A DNA stretch of 64,000 nt from Candidatus Limiplasma pullicola (GCA_018710985.1 DVIV01000044.1:1-64000); one strand, 5' to 3'; positions 24,038 to 33,044 are shown, counted from the stretch's first letter. The notes: generated by a model from the sequence alone, not told the origin. Numbers and translations: made by a program.

Positions 24038-24354
24038 ATCTCGCTGACGCCTATCATGCGTTTTACATGGCTGTTCTGGTATGTCTGAGCGTGCTGACGC
24101 TGTTTTGCCTGTTTCGCGCCATTCAGGGCCCGCGCATTGCCGACCGCATCGTTTCCATCAACATGATCTGTACGCTCACCATGACCATGATCTGCATCCT
24201 GGCCGCCATGCTGGGCGAGGGATACCTGGTGGACGTGGCGCTCATCTACGCGCTGCTGGGTTTCCTGGCGGTGGTGGTGCTGTGCAAGGTCTACATGGGC
24301 GTCGCCCTGGAGGAGCGCGAAAAGAAGGAAAAGGAGGCCCGCTCCGATGCTTGA
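24034..24354 (+). CDS. mrpF: Antiporter subunit F (MnhF/MbhB-like)
   Basis: 106 residues with three membrane segments. The conserved RAIQGPRIADRIVSINMI motif in the first cytoplasmic loop and the acidic VDVALIYALLGFLAVVV segment identify the family. The tail is Lys/Glu-rich. It overlaps both neighbours by a few bases. Confidence 0.9.
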   Translation: MNLADAYHAFYMAVLVCLSVLTLFCLFRAIQGPRIADRIVSINMICTLTMTMICILAAMLGEGYLVDVALIYALLGFLAVVVLCKVYMGVALEEREKKEKEARSDA

Positions 24355-24670
24355 CTGGTTCCGCTTCGTGTTGACGGCCGTTTTGATGCTGGCCGGGCTG
24401 TTTGTGCTGCTGGTGGGGGTGGTATCGCAGTACCGTTTCCGCTATGTGCTCAACCGCATGCACGCCGCCTCCATGGGGGATTCGCTGGGACTGCTGCTGG
24501 TGCTCACCGGCCTGTGCGTCTCCCAGAACGACGGCTGGGTCATTCTCAAATACCTGTTGACGGCGCTGTTCCTGTGGCTGACCAGCCCCACCGGCAGCCA
24601 TCTGATCGCGCGCCTGGAGCTGACCACCAACGACCATCCTGAGCAGGAAATGGAGATGATCGACCTATGA
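24347..24670 (+). CDS. mrpG: Antiporter subunit G (MnhG/MbhC-like)
   Basis: 107 residues with three hydrophobic segments. RMHAASMGDSLGLLLVLTG and the final SPTGSHLIARLE region, where MrpG proteins usually have PVTAHAIARAA, fit. It overlaps mrpF and the next gene (ATGA), so the first four genes look translationally coupled. Confidence 0.88.
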   Translation: MLDWFRFVLTAVLMLAGLFVLLVGVVSQYRFRYVLNRMHAASMGDSLGLLLVLTGLCVSQNDGWVILKYLLTALFLWLTSPTGSHLIARLELTTNDHPEQEMEMIDL

Positions 24671-24939
24671 ACAGTCTGTTTACCGTGGTTGTCCTCGGAT
24701 TCCTGCTCATCTGCGCCATCGCCACCTGTCTCACCCGCAACCTGCTGGTGAGCGTGGTCATCTACATGGCCTACAGCGTGCTGATGAGCATCATGTGGAT
24801 GCTTCTGCAATCGCCCGACCTGGCCATCACCGAAGCGGCCGTGGGTGCGGGCGTTACCAGCATCCTGTTCTTCATCGTGCTCAAGAAGATCCACGCCATC
24901 AAGCCCCGGAAGGAGGACGAGCCGAATGACCGGAAATGA
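24667..24939 (+). CDS. MbhD-like subunit (DUF4040), equivalent to part of the MrpA C-terminus
   Basis: 90 residues with three membrane segments, carrying RNLLVSVVIYMAYSVLMSIMW and the SPDLAITEAAVGAGVTSILFF motif that is diagnostic of MbhD and of the C-terminal part of large MrpA. Separate genes for this part are the archaeal/Mbh arrangement, not the Bacillus mrpA fusion. The acidic residues in DLAITEA lie in the predicted ion path of complex I-related machines. Confidence 0.88.
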   Translation: MNSLFTVVVLGFLLICAIATCLTRNLLVSVVIYMAYSVLMSIMWMLLQSPDLAITEAAVGAGVTSILFFIVLKKIHAIKPRKEDEPNDRK

Positions 24940-25936
24940 TTCCCGCCCCTCGCTGTGGGAGCGCTTCGTCAACTGGGAAACCGGCGACGACAGCGTGCTG
25001 GACGGCGAGATCGAGCAGAGCATGGACCAGGCCGCGCCTCAGGAGCCGGGCGGCGAGCTGTATGCCCATGCGGAAAAGCGCGCCGACGAGCAGCGCACAC
25101 GCCTGGTGGAAGAGGAGCGTACCTACTACGCGCGCGTGCACGAGTGGTCGCGCCACAAGGGCGTCAAGCTCATCAACCGGCTCTATCGCCTCTCGGCGGT
25201 GCTGGTTCTGTGCTTCATCATCTTTTTCCTCATGAGCACGGTCGTGGCCCTGCCTCCCTTCGGCGAGGCGGACAATCCCTATAATAATGAAGTTTCCCAG
25301 CGCTACATCGAAAAGGGCATCGAGGAGACCGGCGCCGTCAACTTTGTGGCCGGCATGATTCTGGACTACCGCGCCTTCGATACCTTCGGCGAATCGACGG
25401 TGCTGTTCGTGGCGGCGTGCAGCGTGCTTTTGCTGCTCAAGCTGGGCGACCATGCGCCGGACGAAAAGCCCACGGCCTCCATGCTGGAAGCCGAGTGGGA
25501 CGACCGTCACCACGAGCCCAAGAACGACGCCATCCTGCAGCTGGCCGCCAAGGTGCTGGTCCCGGTGATTCTGCTCTACGGCATGTACATCGTCTTAAAC
25601 GGCCACCTCAGCCCCGGCGGCGGCTTCAGCGGCGGCGCCGTGATGGGCGCGGGCCTGATCCTCTACCTCAACGCCTTCGGCTTCCAGAAGACCGAGCGCT
25701 TCTTCACCTACCGCACCTTCCGCTGGATCACCTTCCTGGCGCTGATGACCTATGCCGGCCTCAAGAGCTATTCCTTCTACACCGGCGCCAACCACATCGA
25801 AAGCGGCATCCCGCTGGGCACGCCCGGCGCCATCCTCTCCTCCGGCTTCATCCTGCCGCTGAACATCTGCGTGGGCCTGATCGTCATGTGCACGATGTAC
25901 GCGTTTTACACGCTGTTTCGCAAGGGGGGCATGTAA
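24926..25936 (+). CDS. Fusion of an MbhE-like and an MrpB (MbhF)-like subunit with a charged N-terminal extension
   Basis: 336 residues from the ATG at 24926 (SD GGAAGGAGG inside the previous gene); the track ORF starts 27 codons earlier out of context. Residues 1-90 are soluble and highly charged, with no known match. Residues 90-190 have two membrane segments around PPFGEADNPYNNEVSQRYIEKG, NFVAGMILDYRAFDTFGE and STVLFVAA, as in MbhE. From about residue 210 the MrpB domain follows: LVPVILLYGMYIVLNGHLSPGGGFSGGAVMGAG is its signature. In Mbh complexes these are two genes; here they are fused, with an added soluble arm of unknown role. Confidence 0.87.
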   Translation: MTGNDSRPSLWERFVNWETGDDSVLDGEIEQSMDQAAPQEPGGELYAHAEKRADEQRTRLVEEERTYYARVHEWSRHKGVKLINRLYRLSAVLVLCFIIFFLMSTVVALPPFGEADNPYNNEVSQRYIEKGIEETGAVNFVAGMILDYRAFDTFGESTVLFVAACSVLLLLKLGDHAPDEKPTASMLEAEWDDRHHEPKNDAILQLAAKVLVPVILLYGMYIVLNGHLSPGGGFSGGAVMGAGLILYLNAFGFQKTERFFTYRTFRWITFLALMTYAGLKSYSFYTGANHIESGIPLGTPGAILSSGFILPLNICVGLIVMCTMYAFYTLFRKGGM

Positions 25937-25939
25937 ACG

Positions 25940-26314
25940 ATGCTTACCATCATCCAGGAGCACCTGGAGGAAATCGTGGCGGTGCTCTTGTTCGCCATCG
26001 GCTTCACCACGCTTCTGCTCCAGCGCAATCTGATCAAAAAGATCATCGGCTTCAACATCATGGACACGGCCATCTACCTGCTGCTCACCTCCGTGGGCTA
26101 CATCGAGGGCCGCACCGCGCCCATCCTGACCGATGGGATCACCTCCGCCCAGTACTACATCAACCCCATTCCCGCGGGCCTGGTGCTCACGGGCATCGTG
26201 GTCAGCGTGAGCGTGACGGCGCTGATGCTCTCGCTCACCGTGCGCCTCTACCGCCGCTACCACACGCTGGATATCGACCGCATCACGCTTATGATGAAGG
26301 GAGAGGACGACTGA
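25940..26314 (+). CDS. mrpC: Antiporter subunit C (NuoK-like, MnhC/MbhG)
   Basis: 124 residues with three membrane segments and the NuoK-family core: LIKKIIGFNIMDTAIYLLL early, and PAGLVLTGIVVSVSVTALMLSLTVRLYRRYHT late. It starts 4 bp after the fusion gene, in the standard B-C-D order. Confidence 0.92.
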   Translation: MLTIIQEHLEEIVAVLLFAIGFTTLLLQRNLIKKIIGFNIMDTAIYLLLTSVGYIEGRTAPILTDGITSAQYYINPIPAGLVLTGIVVSVSVTALMLSLTVRLYRRYHTLDIDRITLMMKGEDD

Positions 26315-26315
26315 T

Positions 26316-27809
26316 ATGCAATTTGTACAGAACGTCCCCTTCTTCTCCATCATGCTGTGCATGGTGTCGGGCATTTTCAGCGCCATGCTGCCGGGCCGCG
26401 TAGCCAAGTGGGTCACGGCGGGGCTTTCCGCGGTGGTCGCGGCGCTCAACCTGTGGCTGACCATCTTCATGTGGGGCTACGGCGAAAGCTACGTCTACTG
26501 GATGGGCCACTTCCCCGCTCCCTGGGGCAACGAGCTGCGCGCGGGCGTGCTGGAATCCACCCTTGCGGTGGTCTTCAGCCTGATCATGCTGCTCAGCGTC
26601 CTGGGCGGCATGCGCAAGCTCAACGAGCAGGTGGACCGAAAGAAGGTCAACATCGTCTGCGTCATGCTGGATCTGGTCCTGGCCGCCATGATGAGCATGC
26701 TCTACACCAACGACCTTTTCACCGCCTATGTCTTTATCGAAATCATGACGCTCACGGCCTGCGCGCTCATCATGTCGCGACAGAACGGCCGCACGATGGT
26801 CTCGGCCATGCGCTACATGATCATGAGCCTCCTTGGCTCCGGCCTGACCCTGATCGCCATCACCATCACCTATAACCTGACCGGCCATCTGCTCATGGAA
26901 AACATCCACGATTCGCTCGTGGAGCTGTCCGCATCGGGCGAGTACGCCACGCCCATCACCGTCATCATGGGCCTGTTCTTCGTGGGCCTGGGCATCAAAA
27001 GCGCCCTGTATCCCTTCCATACCTGGCTGCCGGACGCCTACGGCTATTCCACGCCCACGTCCAGCGCGGTGCTCTCCAGCATCGTCAGCAAGGCCTATAT
27101 CTTCCTGCTCATCAAGATCTTCTACCGCGTCATCGGCATGGGGCTGGTCACCAGCAGCCATGTGATGGACCTGATGTTCGTCTTTGGCGTGGCGGGCATG
27201 ATCATCGGCAGCGTCAACGCCATCTTCAGCCATGACCTCCGGCGTATGGTGGCCTTCAGCTCCGTGGCGCAGATCGGCTACATCTACGCCGGACTGGGCC
27301 TTGGCACGGGGATGGGCTTTGTGGCGGCCATCTACCACATGCTCATGCACGCCTGCGCAAAGAGCGCGCTGTTCATCTCCTCCTCCGGCCTGGCCGACGC
27401 ATCGGGCAACAGCAAGCGCTTCTCCGACCTCAGGGGCGCCGGCTTCCGCAACCCCGCCGCGGGCGTATGCTTCAGCGTGGCGGCCATGAGCCTGGTGGGC
27501 ATCCCGGTGCTGGGCGGCTTCATCAGCAAGCTGTACCTGAGCAACGCCGCGCTCTACCGGGGCGGCATCCACATGTGGGTGCTGCTGGCCGCGCTGGCGG
27601 TGAGCACGCTGCTCAACGTGCTGTACTTCATGAAGACCGTCATCACGCTCTACCGTCCGCCGCGCGACGGCTTCCAGGCCCCCGCGCCGGAGCGCAGCCC
27701 GCTTTCCAGCGCGGCCATGTGGGGCTTTGTGGCGCTGAACCTGCTGGTGGGCCTGATGGCGCAGCCGATTGTCACGGCCATCACCAATGGCCTTATGATG
27801 TTTGAGTGA
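26316..27809 (+). CDS. mrpD: Proton-pumping antiporter subunit D, copy 1 (MrpD/MbhH-like)
   Basis: 497 residues, about fourteen membrane segments, of the ND2/ND4/ND5 family. The residues needed for ion translocation are visible: Glu in the fifth-helix region (YVFIEIMTLT), Lys in GIKSALYPFHTWLPDAY, Lys in SIVSKAYIFLL and Lys in GGFISKLYL. This is the best match to canonical MrpD. It begins one base after mrpC and is followed by three further pump paralogues. Confidence 0.92.
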   Translation: MQFVQNVPFFSIMLCMVSGIFSAMLPGRVAKWVTAGLSAVVAALNLWLTIFMWGYGESYVYWMGHFPAPWGNELRAGVLESTLAVVFSLIMLLSVLGGMRKLNEQVDRKKVNIVCVMLDLVLAAMMSMLYTNDLFTAYVFIEIMTLTACALIMSRQNGRTMVSAMRYMIMSLLGSGLTLIAITITYNLTGHLLMENIHDSLVELSASGEYATPITVIMGLFFVGLGIKSALYPFHTWLPDAYGYSTPTSSAVLSSIVSKAYIFLLIKIFYRVIGMGLVTSSHVMDLMFVFGVAGMIIGSVNAIFSHDLRRMVAFSSVAQIGYIYAGLGLGTGMGFVAAIYHMLMHACAKSALFISSSGLADASGNSKRFSDLRGAGFRNPAAGVCFSVAAMSLVGIPVLGGFISKLYLSNAALYRGGIHMWVLLAALAVSTLLNVLYFMKTVITLYRPPRDGFQAPAPERSPLSSAAMWGFVALNLLVGLMAQPIVTAITNGLMMFE

Positions 27810-27822
27810 GGAGGATGTCAAG

Positions 27823-29304
27823 ATGCAGGCGGTCCTGTTGATTTTGACCCCGTTGTTCCCCGCGCTGTGCGCGCTTCTGTGCTGGTTTCTGCCCGCGCTT
27901 CGTCCGGACAAGGCGCGCGACCGCTTTGTGCTGGCCTCCCTGGTGATGAGCTTTCTGCTCACCGTGGCCCTGTGCCTGACGGGCGATGGCAGCGTGACCT
28001 TGTTCACCATCTCCCAGGACCTGCCGGTGGTGGCGGCTTCGGATGGGCTGTCGCGGCTGTTCAGCATCCTGATGAGCGGCATGTGGCTGCTCTCGGGCGC
28101 GTTCAGCTTCGGCTACATGGCCCACGAGGGTGCGCAGCGGCGGTTCTACACCTTCTACCTGCTGACCCTGAGCGCGCTTCTGGGGCTGTGCTTCGCGGGC
28201 ACGCTGGTAACGATGTACCTGTGCTTTGAGCTGATGACCCTGCTGAGCGTGGCGCTGGTTTTGCACAGCCTGACCAGGGAAGCCGTGGCGGCGGGCATGA
28301 AGTACCTGCTGTACTCCATCGCAGGCGCGATGATGGGTCTGCTTGGCATCTTCTTCTTCACCGCCAACGCCGAGACCCCCCTGTTCGTCGCCGGCGGCAC
28401 GCTCTCGCCCGACGCGGTGGCCGCCCAGGGTCCGCTGCTTCTGTGGGTGCTGCTCATCACGGTGATCGGTTTCGGCACCAAGGCCGGTATGTTCCCCATG
28501 CACGGCTGGCTGCCCACGGCCCACCCCATCGCCCCGGCCCCGGCCAGCGCAGTGCTCAGCGGCGTGATTACCAAGGCGGGCGTTCTGTGCATCATCCGTG
28601 TGATCTACTACGTGACCGGCGCGGACTTCCTGCGCGGCACCTGGGTGCAGACGGCGCTAATGATGCTGGCGCTGATCACGGTGTTCATGGGCTCGATGAT
28701 GGCGCTGAAGGTGACGGTGCTCAAAAAGCGCCTGGCCTATTCCAGCGTGTCGCAGGTCAGCTATGTGCTCTTCGGCCTGTTCCTGCTCAACGAAACGGCC
28801 TTCCGGGGCGCGATGCTGCATGTGTACTTCCACTCCATCATGAAGAACCTCCTCTTCCTCTGCGCCGGCGGCATCATCCTCAAGACCGGCCTGACCGACG
28901 TTGGCGACCTGCGCGGCATCGGCAAGCGCATGCCGGCTACCCTGTGGTGCTTCACCCTCGCGGGCGTGAGCCTGGTGGGCGTGCCCCCGCTGTGCGGCTT
29001 CTTCAGCAAGTGGCAGCTGGCGCAGGGCGCCATGAGCAGCGGCGTGGCCGTCTTTGGCTGGCTTGGTCCGGTGGTGCTGCTGGTGTCCGCGCTGCTCACG
29101 GCCGGCTACCTGCTGCCGGTGAGCATCAACGGCTTCTTCCCCGGCCACGCGAGCGGCGAGGCGGCGCTGGACACCTCCTCCTGCGAACTGGGGGCCTCCA
29201 TGCTCTGGCCGCTGGTGGTGCTAGCGGCGCTGACGCTGATTCTGGGCCTGTGCCCTTCGCTGGTGGAAACCGCTGTGAGCGCCGTTGCGGCGGCTGTGCT
29301 GTAA
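27823..29304 (+). CDS. Proton-pumping antiporter subunit, copy 2 (ND4/ND5 family)
   Basis: 493 residues from the ATG at 27823 (SD GAGGAGG); the track begins 7 codons earlier, before the SD. Pump residues are intact: YLCFELMTLLS, GFGTKAGMFPMHGWLPTAHP, VITKAGVL and CGFFSKWQL. HPIAPAPASA after the TWLP-type motif is typical of MbhH/HyfB/NuoL-like subunits. It is 13 bp after copy 1. The extra copies point to a complex with more than one ion channel. Confidence 0.9.
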   Translation: MQAVLLILTPLFPALCALLCWFLPALRPDKARDRFVLASLVMSFLLTVALCLTGDGSVTLFTISQDLPVVAASDGLSRLFSILMSGMWLLSGAFSFGYMAHEGAQRRFYTFYLLTLSALLGLCFAGTLVTMYLCFELMTLLSVALVLHSLTREAVAAGMKYLLYSIAGAMMGLLGIFFFTANAETPLFVAGGTLSPDAVAAQGPLLLWVLLITVIGFGTKAGMFPMHGWLPTAHPIAPAPASAVLSGVITKAGVLCIIRVIYYVTGADFLRGTWVQTALMMLALITVFMGSMMALKVTVLKKRLAYSSVSQVSYVLFGLFLLNETAFRGAMLHVYFHSIMKNLLFLCAGGIILKTGLTDVGDLRGIGKRMPATLWCFTLAGVSLVGVPPLCGFFSKWQLAQGAMSSGVAVFGWLGPVVLLVSALLTAGYLLPVSINGFFPGHASGEAALDTSSCELGASMLWPLVVLAALTLILGLCPSLVETAVSAVAAAVL

Positions 29305-29323
29305 AAGAGAGGCGGGCCGAAAT

Positions 29324-30778
29324 ATGCTGTTGATTTCCATTCTGCTGCCCGTTCTGGGCGCGGTCGCGCTGTTCATCTGGCGGCCCCGCGACGTGCGGGC
29401 CTGCCACGCGCTGACCATGACCGCGACGCTCGCCACCTCCGTCTGCGTCGCGTGGTGCGTGCTCACGCCGGGCGCGCATCCCATCACGCTGCTCAGGCTG
29501 TCCGACCTGCTCTCCATCAGCTTCAAGCTCGACGGGCTGGGGCGCGTCTTTGGCGGGCTGGTGGCCTTCCTGTGGCCGCTTTCCACGCTGTACGCCTTTG
29601 AGTACATGGCCCACGAGGGCGGGGAGAACCACTTCTTCGGCTTCTACCTGCTCAGCTACGCGGTCACGCTGGGCATCGCCTTCGCCGAGGACCTGATGAC
29701 CCTCTACATCTTCTACGAGCTGCTGACCCTGGCCACGCTGTTTTTGGTCATGCACGGCATGAAGCCGCAGGCCGTCTACGCGGGCCGCAAGTACGTCTAC
29801 TACTCGCTGGGCGGCGCGGCGATGGCCTTCCTCGCGCTGGCCACGGTGATGCACTTCACCGGCAACTCCAACTTCGTCGCCGGCGGCATCCCGGCGCTCA
29901 AAAACGCGCCGATGGCGCTGCTCCTTCCCATGTTCGTGCTGGGCTTTTTGGGCTTTGGCGTCAAGGCGGCCATCTTCCCCTTCCATGACTGGCTGCCCGC
30001 GGCCAGCGTGGCCCCCACCCCGGTCACGGCCCTGCTGCATGCGGTGGCGGTGGTCAAGGCCGGCGCCTTCGCGGTCATCCGCCTCAGCCACTACTGCTTC
30101 AGCCCGGATCTGATGCGCGGCACCTGGGCGCAGACGGTCTGCCTGATCGTGGCCATGTTCAGCATCGTGTTCGGCAGCGCCATGGCCGTGCGCGAGCGTC
30201 ATATGAAGCGCCGGCTGGCCTACTCCACCATGAGCAACCTCAGCTACGTCCTCCTGGGCGCGCTTATGCTGACCCCCGAGGGCCTGCAGGGCGGCCTGAT
30301 GCACATGGTATACCACGCCATCATGAAGATCTGCCTGTTCAGCTGCGTGGGCGCGATGATGATCCGCACCGGCAAGCGCTATGTCGGCGAGATGCGCGGC
30401 ATGAGCCGCGTGATGCCCTTCACCATGGCGGTGTTCCTGTTCTGCGGCGTCGAGCTGGTGGGCATCCCGCCCTTTGTGGGCTTCCAGAGCAAATGGGCGC
30501 TGGCCACGGCCGCGCTGGACTGCGGCGCGCTGGGCATTGCGGCCGTCGCGGTGCTGATCCTCTCGGCGGTGCTCACCTCCATCTACATGCTCGCGCCCGC
30601 GGTGTCGGCCTACGCGCTTCCGCTCAGCCCGGATTCGGGGCTTGAGGGCAAGCGTCTGGACCCCGGCTGGCGCATGCAGCTGCCGCTGATTTTGCTGGTA
30701 ATCGTCATGCTGATTCTGGTGTTTGCCTCCGCACCGCTGGCCAATTACCTGGGCCAGGTGGCCGCGGGGCTGGTGTAA
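29324..30778 (+). CDS. Proton-pumping antiporter subunit, copy 3 (ND4/ND5 family)
   Basis: 484 residues from the ATG at 29324; the track start is 13 codons upstream, inside the preceding gene. Pump residues are YIFYELLTLAT, GFGVKAAIFPFHDWLPAAS, AVVKAGAF and VGFQSKWAL, all intact. PTPVTALLHAVAVVKAG resembles the ND5/NuoL group (usually PTPVSALIHAATMV), so this copy and copy 2 are not recent duplicates. It lies 19 bp after copy 2 and 12 bp before copy 4. Confidence 0.9.
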   Translation: MLLISILLPVLGAVALFIWRPRDVRACHALTMTATLATSVCVAWCVLTPGAHPITLLRLSDLLSISFKLDGLGRVFGGLVAFLWPLSTLYAFEYMAHEGGENHFFGFYLLSYAVTLGIAFAEDLMTLYIFYELLTLATLFLVMHGMKPQAVYAGRKYVYYSLGGAAMAFLALATVMHFTGNSNFVAGGIPALKNAPMALLLPMFVLGFLGFGVKAAIFPFHDWLPAASVAPTPVTALLHAVAVVKAGAFAVIRLSHYCFSPDLMRGTWAQTVCLIVAMFSIVFGSAMAVRERHMKRRLAYSTMSNLSYVLLGALMLTPEGLQGGLMHMVYHAIMKICLFSCVGAMMIRTGKRYVGEMRGMSRVMPFTMAVFLFCGVELVGIPPFVGFQSKWALATAALDCGALGIAAVAVLILSAVLTSIYMLAPAVSAYALPLSPDSGLEGKRLDPGWRMQLPLILLVIVMLILVFASAPLANYLGQVAAGLV

Positions 30779-30790
30779 GGAGGTGTGGGT

Positions 30791-32926
30791 ATGAACGGTT
30801 CTTTGCTTTTGCTGATTCTGGCCGTTATCCCCATGCTGTGCGCGCCGCTGGCATGGGCGCTGGGCCGCAGGGGCGGCCAGCGCGCCATCGCGGTGATGAT
30901 CGCCTGCGCGGCGGTCGAGACGGCGGCGCTGATCTATTTCACGGCGCTGGCTGCCGGCGGAAACGCGGCGCGCCTCACCTGGGAGGGTTTCCTGGGCATG
31001 GGTATCCGCATGCGGGCGGACGGCTTCCGTGCGCTGTACGCGATGATCGCCTCGGTGATGTGGCTGGTTACGTCGCTGTTCAGCCGCGACTATCTGCGGC
31101 ATGACCACGCCACAGGCCGCTACGCCTTCTTCACGCTGATGACGCTGGGCGCGACGGTGGGGCTGTTTTTGAGCGATTCACTCTACACGGCCTTCCTGTT
31201 CTTCGAGGTCATGTCCCTGGCCAGCTACCCCTGGGTGGCGCACGAGGAAACCCCCGAAGCCATGCGCGCGGCGCAGACGTACCTCTACATCGCCGTGATC
31301 GGCGGCCTGGTGATGCTCATGGGCATCTTCCTCTTGCCCGCCCGCATGGCGACACTGCCCTTCTCCTCTCTGCCCGCCTTCGTCAGCGCCTACGGCTTTG
31401 ACGCGCTGTGGCTGCCCGCACTGCTGATCCTCTTCGGCTTCGGAGCCAAGGCCGGCGCCTTCCCGCTGCACATCTGGCTGCCCAAGGCCCACCCGGTGGC
31501 TCCCGCGCCCGCGAGCGCGCTGCTCTCCGGCATGCTCACCAAGGCCGGCGTCTTCGGCATGCTGGTGCTCACCTGCTACCTGATGCGCGGCTGCGCGGCG
31601 TTTGGCGATGTGATCTTCCGTCTGGGCGTGATCACCATGTTCCTGGGCGCGCTGCTGGCCATCTTCTCCACCAACCTCAAGCGCACCCTGGCGTGCTCGT
31701 CGCTCAGCCAGATCGGCTTCATCATGGTGGGCGTGGGCCTGCAGGGTCTGTGCGCGGGCGAAAACGGGCTGGCGGCCTACGGCACCATCCAGCACATGGT
31801 CAACCACTCGCTGTTCAAGCTGGTGCTGTTCCTGTGCGCGGGCGTGGTGGCCATGAACGCGCATGCGCTGAGCCTCAACGAGGTACGCGGCTTCGGACGC
31901 AAAAAGCCCCTGCTGCACTTCTGCTTCCTGATGGGGATGCTGGGCATCGCGGGCATCCCGGGCCTGAGCGGCTACGCCAGCAAATCCCTTCTGCATGAGG
32001 GCCTGCTGGAATACATCCACGAGCTGACCGCCCTGGGCGAGGGCGCGCTGCCCTACCAGATCGCGGAATGGGTGTTCATCATCTCCGGCGGCATGACGCT
32101 GTGCTACATGTTCAAGCTCTACCTGTGCCTGTTCTGGCAGAAGAACCCCACGCGCCAGGCCGAGTACGACGGCATGCGCAAGTACCTCTCCGCGCCCTCC
32201 GGCGTCGCGCTGGGGCTGTGCGCCGCCCTCATCCCCGTGCTGGGCCTCCTGCCCGGCGTGCTGATGAGCGGCATCGGCGAGCTGGCGCGTCCGTTCTTCC
32301 ATGCCGCGGCGCCCGCGCACCTGCCCATCGCCTATTTCAGCGGCGAAAACCTGCTGGGCGCGGCCAAGTCCATCATCATCGGCGTGGTGCTCTACGCCCT
32401 CAACTGGCAGTTCATCATGGCCAAGGAGAAAAAGGGGTCCCGCTCCTACCCCGAGCGCTGGCCCAAGTGGCTGGACCTTGAGGACCTGATCTATCGGCCG
32501 GTGCTCCGGCTGCTGATCGCCGTGGGCTACGGCGTGGCGCTCGTGCTGGACCGCCTGATGGACGGCGTGATCGTGGCCCTGCGCGCCGTGGGCGGCTTCC
32601 TGGCCCGCGTGGCCGACGGCCTGTGCGACGGCCTGGTTCTGGGCATCCGGCGCATCTTCCTGCCGCCGCTCTCCGCGCGGCAGCCCGTGCCGGTGGGCAA
32701 CCGCTTCACCTATGCGTTCGGACGCTTCTGCGACGGCGCAAGCGCGTTCATCACCCGGCTGTTCCATCTGCGGCGCTCCGGCTGTACCCGCTACGAGAGC
32801 GTGTTCGCCGCCGCTTTGGAGGAGGCCGGCATCCAGTTCAAGCGCCTCACCCGCTCCATCAGCTTCGGCCTGCTCATGTTCTGCCTGGGGCTGTTTGTTA
32901 CGCTGGCGTACCTGCTGTGGCTGTGA
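30791..32926 (+). CDS. Long proton-pumping antiporter subunit, copy 4 (ND5/NuoL-like)
   Basis: 711 residues from the ATG at 30791 (SD AAGGAGG, 7-base spacing); the track's GTG at 30785 abuts the SD. The pump core occupies about the first 480 residues: FLFFEVMSLAS, GFGAKAGAFPLHIWLPKAHP, MLTKAGVF and SGYASKSLL. The last 200 residues hold further hydrophobic stretches separated by an amphipathic, charged segment (KEKKGSRSYPERWPKWLDLEDL) and end in two hydrophobic helices. In NuoL a long lateral helix occupies a similar place, but I cannot show equivalence. Last gene of the operon. Confidence 0.9.
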   Translation: MNGSLLLLILAVIPMLCAPLAWALGRRGGQRAIAVMIACAAVETAALIYFTALAAGGNAARLTWEGFLGMGIRMRADGFRALYAMIASVMWLVTSLFSRDYLRHDHATGRYAFFTLMTLGATVGLFLSDSLYTAFLFFEVMSLASYPWVAHEETPEAMRAAQTYLYIAVIGGLVMLMGIFLLPARMATLPFSSLPAFVSAYGFDALWLPALLILFGFGAKAGAFPLHIWLPKAHPVAPAPASALLSGMLTKAGVFGMLVLTCYLMRGCAAFGDVIFRLGVITMFLGALLAIFSTNLKRTLACSSLSQIGFIMVGVGLQGLCAGENGLAAYGTIQHMVNHSLFKLVLFLCAGVVAMNAHALSLNEVRGFGRKKPLLHFCFLMGMLGIAGIPGLSGYASKSLLHEGLLEYIHELTALGEGALPYQIAEWVFIISGGMTLCYMFKLYLCLFWQKNPTRQAEYDGMRKYLSAPSGVALGLCAALIPVLGLLPGVLMSGIGELARPFFHAAAPAHLPIAYFSGENLLGAAKSIIIGVVLYALNWQFIMAKEKKGSRSYPERWPKWLDLEDLIYRPVLRLLIAVGYGVALVLDRLMDGVIVALRAVGGFLARVADGLCDGLVLGIRRIFLPPLSARQPVPVGNRFTYAFGRFCDGASAFITRLFHLRRSGCTRYESVFAAALEEAGIQFKRLTRSISFGLLMFCLGLFVTLAYLLWL

Positions 32927-32942
32927 TGGAGCACCTTATCCA

Positions 32943-32970
32943 CCCGAAGGTTCTGCCTTCGGGTTTTTTT
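32943..32970 (+). terminator. Terminator of the antiporter operon
   Basis: CCCGAAGG-TTCTG-CCTTCGGG followed by seven Ts. The 3' half is included in a 26-bp tandem repeat. Confidence 0.92.
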
Positions 32971-33012
32971 CTTAAATATTGTAAATGGGTTTTTTTCTTA
33001 AATATTGTAAAT
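32961..33012 (+). repeat. Exact 26-bp tandem duplication at a terminator
   Basis: A 26-bp unit starting GGGTTTTTTTCTTAAATA occurs twice head to tail (32961-32986 and 32987-33012). The first copy begins within the terminator stem, so the duplication repeated the T-run plus downstream AT-rich DNA. It places the LPxTG gene's promoter 3 bp beyond the second copy. Confidence 0.9.
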
Positions 33013-33015
33013 CTA

Positions 33016-33044
33016 TTGATTTCTGTCATATTTTTTGCTATGAT
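33016..33044 (+). promoter_or_regulatory. Promoter of the LPxTG protein gene
   Basis: TTGATT (33016-33021), 17 bp, TATGAT (33039-33044), about 50 bp before the ATG. Confidence 0.72.

Noticed and set aside
26289-32767. Several long minus-strand ORFs (597, 660 and 529 residues) opposite the antiporter genes
   Set aside because: They are rich in Gln, His, Arg and Ala, lack SDs and mirror conserved pump genes, so they are shadows.
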